Source of the DNA: Brachypodius melanocephalos | Lineage: Eukaryota; Chordata; Aves; Passeriformes; Pycnonotidae | NCBI GenBank assembly: GCA_013398615.1 | Contig: VZSR01002395.1 | Span: 4,518,844 to 4,582,843 of the forward strand | Direction of reading: 5' to 3' | Length of the DNA stretch: 64,000 nucleotides | Shown here: positions 57,056 to 64,000 of the stretch, piece by piece | Layout: the number at the start of each line of letters is the position of its first letter | Position numbering within the stretch: the first letter of the stretch is position 1 | Translations under genes and position numbers: made by a program | Notes under the pieces: generated by a model | What the model was told of the DNA's origin: nothing | The model's input: the letters and a program-made list of their open reading frames with translations, nothing else | Database searches by the model: none

Positions 57056-59703
57056 TGCAAACATATTTTATCCACTTTTCTTAAAGCCTCTGTAAGAGCT
57101 GCTGCCAGCTTTTGCTCCAGTAAATAATATTTTCACTTCAACCAACGGAGGCCTGGGAGATGAAATAAAGCATCGATGCAGCTCGTTCCTGAAATAGTCA
57201 CAAAATTGTCATATTTCTGACCTGACAGGAGACTGCACTTTCCGGTCTACAGACTGTTTCAATGCTTCAAAAAGTTTCTTCAATTTAGGAGAAACGTTTG
57301 TGGCAAAGGAGTTCCCAGGAGCCGCGCGTTTGAAGCAGCAATGAGTAATCTTCGACATTTGGACTCAGAGTTCTAAAAACTCCCTTTTTCCTGGAGGGAG
57401 GCAGGAGTAGGGAGAGGAGAAAATGTCAGGGGCTGTGTTCTCCTGGAGGCCTGTCTCAACGCTGACAAAGTCCTTCTCCAATTTCCTTTAAAACGGATTT
57501 GGGAAACGTTTATTAGTTCTTCCTGAAGTGCCCGTAATTACTTTGTCTGTGCTGCTCAGTCTGGGCCTGCAGGCTGCTTTGCACAGACATCTCCTGTCCT
57601 CCTGGGCCCTGTGCTCTGCCAGGAGATATTAACTCTCCAACACAGGAAAAAAAAAAAAATCCAGATATAATCTGCCATCTTAATCCAGGTGCTCCCATAG
57701 CTCAGGGAATTTTTCAGGGCATCTCCTGGTAAATATTTGACAGCAGTGAGTTGTCAGAGCTGCTGAGGTGGGTCTGATTGGCACCAGATTGATTTAAATA
57801 GATGCCTGACCTGAACTAAAGTGGCTGTCCAGATCTTCTGAGCAGGCGAAAGGGATGTGGAATCGGATAAAATAAAAGCCCACATTATCCCTTCTGCCAA
57901 TAATGGAATTATGTTATTGCTCTTGCAGTCAATTGTTGTTTGACAGCAATGTGCTCCTCCGGGAGACTCTAAATCCACGTAATTTCCTCCCACTTCACTA
58001 GAAAGATGCAATGATTATGACACACAAGCCTGTTCATAATTGGTTTCTTATGTTGTAATTGAGAAGGAATAAAAATCAGTCTGGAAAATCTTAATGAAAC
58101 AGAACCTTATTAAATGAATTTAAGGCGAATCCAGATGCAGATTGAGAATTAGATGATCTAAACCACTTCCTTTTAATGTTTTCTGATACACAGAACCAAT
58201 CTTTGTGCACAAAAAAATCTTCCTCAATTTCCTAAACTTTCAAAAATCAGCAGTGGGATATGCAGCAACAATCCGTCCATCTGACCTTTCCTTTCAAGAG
58301 AACGTTTTCTTTGATTATTCTGAAGTGACAGGAGATGCTGATCCTTGAGCCAGTGCATTTGTGGAGTCACAAAAAGTATTTAAAACATTTGATTGAAAAA
58401 AAAAAAAAGCCCCAAATTCAAGCCACCAGTCGTGGCGGTGTTAAAATAAAACCAGCAGGTGTTGGGAGCAGGGTGAAAAGCCAGCAACTCAAAATTATTC
58501 CTGCACCATCTCCTTTCCCAGAGACACCTGCAATTAACCAAAAGCACCATCAATCCTAGAACCAGCGGAGCTGCATCCACTCGGTTTATTTGTCACACTC
58601 GTGCAAACAAAAACCTTGGGGGGAACATTCAAGAGCAGAACTCCTGCAGGGGAATGTTCAGCCCTGGGGGCCTGCTTGCAAATCCGCCAGGATTTTGAGG
58701 TGATTTTGCATCAGTCTCTTTCTCAAAAGTCCTACAAATCCCTTTCAGAGAGCTTCTCCCTAAGGCTTTGTTTTCTAATAATCAGCATTTAACATATGGA
58801 CCCGTTCTGTCTCGAGGAGTGTGTTCTAAGCAACGTCCTCTCAGGGTAAAATACAACCATCCACAGAAGTCCTTCTCTCAAATTATCCAGCCAAAAAAAG
58901 CTTTTCATTTTAAATGCCAAACATTGCAAGGAAAACTCGAGCGTTTTCTGAAATAATTAATCTATTGGGTCATATCTAATTCCTCAGGATCAGATAAATC
59001 TCCTGCCAAATACAGAAAATCACCTCCCTGGTGTGTGTCTGCTTTTATTCCAGGATCAGAGTTGTTTCTACATAGAATAATTATTCCTGCCTGTTAATTA
59101 GGAGCAGGTTCTACACCACACAACTGCAGAAAGCTGAAGTGAAGCTAGAGCTGGTTCCAGCCCAGGATGTGTTTGAAGCAGAAGAAATCAGGAAGCTGGA
59201 GGATTAAACAGAAGATCTTCAGCGTAAAAACATAAAAAAGATCAGTTCTCCTGTACGTGGCACGAGAAAAAGAAAAACTGAGATTAAGCTGAGTTTTAGG
59301 AGGATGGGGCAACATTCCAAATACCTTCCCAGGAATATCCACTGCCAATGGTAATCCCAATGGGGCTGGGCTGAGCTGCTGACAGGATCCCTGGGAAATA
59401 ATTATCGTTAAGCAAAAGTAAGGAAAGAAATTCTTCTAAACACTTTTTAATTTCTGAATAGATTCACACATCAGTGTGTGTTATTGAGGGTGAAACTGCT
59501 GCTCATCCAGGATAAAGGGTAATGATCAATTTAAGTGGAAGGGTGACTGTGGAAACACCGGTGTTTAACGGTGATTATGGCTCTGGGAAAGGTGGAGAGA
59601 AGTGCAAGACAACCTGAAGTATTTCTGTGCTCAGAAAGCTTTCAGATGTGTCTGTGATGTTCTTTTCCTTGAATAAATGATAGATAAATGTATCCTGGGA
59701 GTG
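57056..59703. other. Unannotated 2.6-kb unique stretch
   Basis: No repeat family or exon recognised. A-runs occur at 57646-57659 and 58397-58408. Confidence 0.5.
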
Positions 59704-59815
59704 GTCCAGGCCAGGCTGGAGCACCCTGGCATAGTGGAAGGTGTCCCTGCTCATGGCAGAGGTGGAATGGGATGGGCTTTTCCATCCAACCCAAATCAGG
59801 GTTCTGTGATCCTGT
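59704..59815 (+). mobile_element. CR1 LINE 3'-end fragment
   Basis: gtccaggccaggctggagca, ggtgtccctgctcatggcag, gatgggcttttccatccaac and cagggttctgtgatcctgt. The element ends with a recognisable terminus. Confidence 0.92.
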
Positions 59816-60864
59816 AAAATCTACCCAAACTTATTTTCCTTGGTTTACAAAATGATTCTGAAGAATAACTCATTGAAAGCCAAAATTTATCAAAATTAAA
59901 TCTTAAAAGGTCAACCCTACTGGTTCCTCTTCTTCCTTCCTTCACACCCCTAAAGCCTGAAACAATTCCCTGGATTCAGTCCCAGGAAATTCAAGGACAC
60001 TGAACCCAGAAAATGCTCCCTGTGAAAAGGTGATGGAGTCTCATTAAACACAGAGAATTTCTCTGTCCATCTTCAGGTTCTGCACGGCACCAGAAGCACA
60101 GATCCAACAAAAATATTCAAATATCTGCTGTCTCAGAGAGAGATATTCCGGAGTCCTTTACCACAAAGCAGCACAAAAAGTCCCCAGGAAAGAAAAAAAA
60201 AAAAACATTGGCAAGGATAGAAACGTTCAATTTATGGACAGCCAAAGTAATACCTTAGAAACAACCTGCCAGAAATAATTAGGATATTGGTTTTAATAAT
60301 GAGGAATAAGGACAACAGTAGATTTATCTTATCTGTTAAAACAGGGTCCACTGTAAATCCATCAGGGGCTTTAATCAGACAATGAGATGCTCTGGGAAGT
60401 CTCCTGAGCTCTGCTCTGCCTTGTATAAGCACATTTCAGTAATTGTTTCCAGTGCCCTTTGTACTGCCTAAATGAATGATGAATAGTTATTAAAAGCGCG
60501 GCTCAGAAGGGTTATTTATGCGACACATTCCGCAAAATGCGTGTTTAATTAAAAATCAGCGGCGCAATTATGAGCATCATAAAGGAAATAACAAAAGCAA
60601 TATTAAACTGTTAATTGGGAGGGTTTTTTCCCCTCTTCAAAACGAAGTCAAGGCACTCCATGTGCATACATAAAACCCCTCGTTGAAGGGATTTTACTTA
60701 TTTCTGTTGGTATTGGCAAAAAATATTAATCAAAATGGGGAAGAAAAGCAGCTTTCACCAAACGGTCCTTTTGAGATTAAAGACTTCCAGTCAAAGAATC
60801 ATCTAATTTCTCTCTAATTTGATTTCATGTCTTGTACCTGCTCTTTCCAGGTAGCAAGGAATAT
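59816..60864. other. Unannotated; CNE-like block 60480-60610
   Basis: Bases 60480-60610 combine CpGs with AT-rich homeobox-like strings (ttatgcgacacattccgc; aaaatcagcggcgcaattat; tgtttaattaaaaatc). It shares the string cagcggcgc with the block at 22.4 kb. No repeat recognised. Confidence 0.45.
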
Positions 60865-61008
60865 TAGAATCACAGAATCCTGGATGGTTTGGGTTGGAAG
60901 GGATCTTAAAGCCCATCCATTCCAGCGTCCCAGGTTGTTCCAAGCCCTGTCCAGCCTGGCCTTGGACACTTCCAGGGATCCAGGGAAAGCTTCTCTGGGA
61001 ATCCTGTT
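60865..61008 (-). mobile_element. CR1 LINE 3'-end fragment
   Basis: tagaatcacagaatcctgga, tggtttgggttggaagggat, ccaggttgttccaagccctg, tccagcctggccttggacac and ttccagggatccagggaaag. A clear terminus of about 140 bases. Confidence 0.95.
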
Positions 61009-63954
61009 GACTTCCCATCTTTATTTCTCCATGGTGAAATCATTCACCAACTCTCCTCATGAGCTGGAAGGATCATTCTGAAATAGCTTTCCATATAATC
61101 GACATTTCTCAGGTTTGTTGGCGTCCAAGAGCAAATCAAGAAGTATTAAAAATGCATTTCAAAAGGGAAAGATTCGGATAAAACGCACCATACTTGACGA
61201 AGCAACAATTTTGATATCTGGTTAAGCTTTCTGGCCAGAAAATAAAATTTAAATTCCATTTACTTTATATGCTGTGCTTCCTCCCCCGTCACAATGACCC
61301 TGCAACCTAAATATTGGAAAGGAAAACAAGGAACGCCTCTTTCACAAAATAAAAACCATATTAAAGCCTCTGGAAAAAAGAGTGTTGGCTGAAGATAGGC
61401 CTGGGCTGGTAATGCCAGTGGCTCCTCATGAAGGAGATTTTGATTCCCATCAATAGGCTTTAAATGGATTAAAGCCACAATAATCACTTTTAGTGCTTTA
61501 ATAAGAAGTTACAACTTATTGAAGAGGTTCACGTCAGCTACGGGTCGCTGTGAAAGGAGGGGTTTAAATTTTAAAAACCTGGACCAAACCATTATCAGTT
61601 CGTTAATTAGCACCACGGTGCATGGCGACACTGAGTTCTGAATGATCATCCCTACCAACACAGAAACGTCCATTTTTAACCCTCATACTCTGCCTTGGTC
61701 ACGTGTTTACAGCACTGTTAATGCTGTATAATTAGCACTGATGTATAATTACCACTGTGCTCTTCGTTTGGTCTTGGTTGTGGCCGCGAAGGGGATCAGA
61801 GATGCTGGAACAGAAACGGGTTGTGTTGTTTTTCACTCCATCCTCTTCGTTTTTGCTGATTTTCCCTCTTTCCAGAGGAGTTCTCGCCTCTGGATATTTT
61901 TTTTTTTTTTACCTTGGATTTGGTTCTCTGAGCCATTGCTGTCACCCACAAAACCCTGTTCTGTCCTCTCTAGCACTTCTGCCTGCCAAATTTTTATCGT
62001 TTGGATGAAGCTGGCCCTCACTCTGAGGGGTTTTTATCTAGGAAATTCCTCTGGGTTTGTAGAAAGGCTTTTTAAGGGATTAAGGTTACAATTTTGGAGG
62101 GAGCAAGAGGAAGCCTAGAGCTCCAGTTGGACTTACCCGGATTTATTATCACAGAGGTCGAATCAGGAAGAGTCATCCCTGCAGGATTTCTCTCTCTGGT
62201 CGATGATTTGGGGTGAGTAAAGCTGAGTTTGTGAACAGGAAATAATCCAGCAGAGCTGCTCTTTAAAGGTGTTGCAAAAGGAGGGTCAGGCCAGGAATTC
62301 TCCCAAGGATTTTTATATCTGGACAGCAGCTGAGGAACCTTGTCCTTAGTGTGATAAAAGTTTTAAGGCTTAGGTAAGGGGCTGTTCTGAGAGCAAGGAA
62401 AATGCAGAGCTCAGGAGTGTTCAGGGCTGCCAGAGGCAGATGGAAACAGAAACAAAACCTCCCCTGAGAAATATTCCATCCAGGCTGTGGCTGAGATCTC
62501 TGGCAAAGGCTTAGGAAGAGCTGGTGTGAGGTTTAAGGATGGGCTTATGGATCAGCCTGAGGGGAAAAAGCACTTAAGCTGCAGATGAAGCAGGGTTGGA
62601 GGAGGGAAATCAGGGAACTTGTAAAGTGCCAAAAAAAAAAGAGTATTCCCTGAGCAGTTATTCCTTTAGGAAATGACTTGAGAGCCTTGTCCAGAGCTCA
62701 GCTGTGTGTCAGGGTCAAGAGGAAAGAAAAGCCTGGAGCTCCAGTCCCTGTGGGAGGGAACCTGGCAGGATCCCCTCTGTCCCTCCTTCCAAAGCAGGCA
62801 ATAACAAAATAGAACAACAAAATAAATAACAAATAATAACGAAACCGTGTGTGCCAGGCTCATCCATCCCAAAGCAAAGGATTCCCTTCTCTGGCTGGAA
62901 TTCCCAGAGGTGCTCTGCTGCGCATCAATGTCTGGAACCAATAAATTCACTTTTTTAAAAGCTTTTTTTTTTTTTTTTTTTTTTTTAATGTACAGAAAGA
63001 TTCAGCAGGACTTCAGGCTATGAAATATATATATAGTACATATTAAAAAAAAATTAAAAAGGCATCTAAGTGCCTCTGCCATGAAGTTTGACTCTGTTTT
63101 GTACCCGAGGGGTGCAGATACCTGTGCTGCACCGGCTGGAAAATGAGGAGAAATTTATTCCCTCTGGTAAGAAAGAGGTTTGGAAGTGACTGCAAGTTTT
63201 TCTGCTTGAATTAGTCACGGTCTGTCTATATTTGCAGCAGTTTCTCTCTTAACAAGAAACTTTCTGCCCCTCCAATAAATGATACATTTGAGAGATTCTT
63301 CTGCTAATAACTGCATCTTTCACATTTGGGAGAAAATGGCACAATTATTGGGTAACTGAAGGTAATTTGCTTTGTAATTTAGTTATTTTCCCTTGTGATT
63401 CAAACTGTATAACCGTTCCTAAAATGAAGCAGGTTCATAAATACTGCACAAATATATCTGCAGTGAGCCTCACTCTTTATGTGTAAATAAGGGAGGCAGA
63501 AAAACAGAGAGATTACCTGGCTTGCTTAAGGACATGAAAATAGTAAATGTTGTGGTGGGAAAGTAAGTGATGAATCCCAAGCCAGGCTGGTTCATTAGGC
63601 TACATTCTTAATTGCCAAAAAAAAAAATTAATTTTTTTCTGGCATCAAAGAAAGATCAGCAACAAGACTCCAGTGATGGACACCAAAAATATTTACAAGG
63701 GGACAGCAATTGGAGAGCCCAGATGATTTTTTATCCCACTGTGTTTAATTAAGGAGCAGCAGAACTGCTGTTAGACAGCTTCCCTGGGCAGCAGAAGAGA
63801 GATTTTGTGATCCAGTTCCTGCCTTGTGCAGTGTGAGATCCTCCAGAGGGGCTCAGGCAGAGGTTAGCAGCTGGGATCTGCAAAGTTCTCGTCTATTGAG
63901 TGGACCCCAGAGCCCTGCTTGGCCAGTGTTGGGTTTTTTATGGGATCTCCAGCA
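61009..63954. other. Unannotated 2.9-kb stretch
   Basis: Includes a CpG-containing block at about 61540-61650 (cagctacgggtcgctgtgaa), a 24-base T run at 62963-62986 and a GC-richer area at 62200-62600 that could hide an unrecognised old repeat. The 125-codon frame at 61741-62118 has no domain. Confidence 0.45.
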
Positions 63955-64000
63955 CAGCAGGGACCTGGAGCTGCTGGAGAGAGCCCAGAGGAGGCTCCAG
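63955..64000 (+). mobile_element. CR1 internal region running off the right edge
   Basis: gggacctggagctgctggag, agagcccagaggaggctcca. This is the CR1 segment about 400 bases upstream of the 3' end. The copy should continue beyond the window. Confidence 0.8.

Noticed and set aside
62210..62600. GC-richer segment considered as an LTR or old LINE
   Set aside because: No terminal motifs or CR1 blocks could be matched by eye. Left as unannotated.

Overview
The window reads as non-coding nuclear DNA from a bird, most likely a songbird. The main evidence is about two dozen short, diverged fragments that match the 3' part of the avian CR1 LINE (blocks such as 'ggtcccttccaacccaaac' followed by 'attctgtgattc', or their reverse complements). 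Most are 5'-truncated, and no Alu-, B1- or L1-like sequence is visible. There are also two fragments resembling avian endogenous-retrovirus LTRs. The sequence is AT-rich with many microsatellites and homopolymers. Two runs of exactly 100 N (5963-6062 and 27775-27874) look like scaffold-joining gaps of unknown true length.

I found no protein-coding gene, coding exon, tRNA, rRNA or other RNA gene that I can support. The longest open frames (about 190 codons) have no recognisable domain, and several others are translations of simple repeats. The only protein-like signal is a decayed reverse-transcriptase C-terminal segment of an old LINE on the minus strand at about 51.5-52.0 kb. The window is therefore either a gene desert or part of one or more large introns.

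Layout: 1-12.8 kb has unique AT-rich sequence, an AAATTG/AAATTC hexamer array, six CR1 pieces and a (TTC)n tract of about 39 units. 12.9-20.1 kb is about 7 kb with no transposon that I can recognise. 20.1-27.8 kb has sparse CR1, a 64-base poly(A), several CpG-containing blocks that look like conserved non-coding elements, and a 652-bp TATATC-type array ending at a CR1 piece near the second gap. 27.9-33.2 kb is again CR1-poor but has poly(A), GATA-like and TTC/TTA repeats. 33.2-49.3 kb is the most CR1-dense part and also holds both LTR-like fragments, a duplicated AT-rich block and a CR1 inverted pair. 51.2-52.6 kb combines a CR1 scrap, the old LINE relic and a well-preserved CR1. 52.6-64 kb is mostly unique, with four more CR1 pieces, the last running off the right edge.

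No genes work together here. Any function would have to be regulatory (enhancers or structural DNA) or come from unrecognised non-coding transcripts. The blocks worth testing for conservation are listed in the findings; conservation itself cannot be measured from one sequence.
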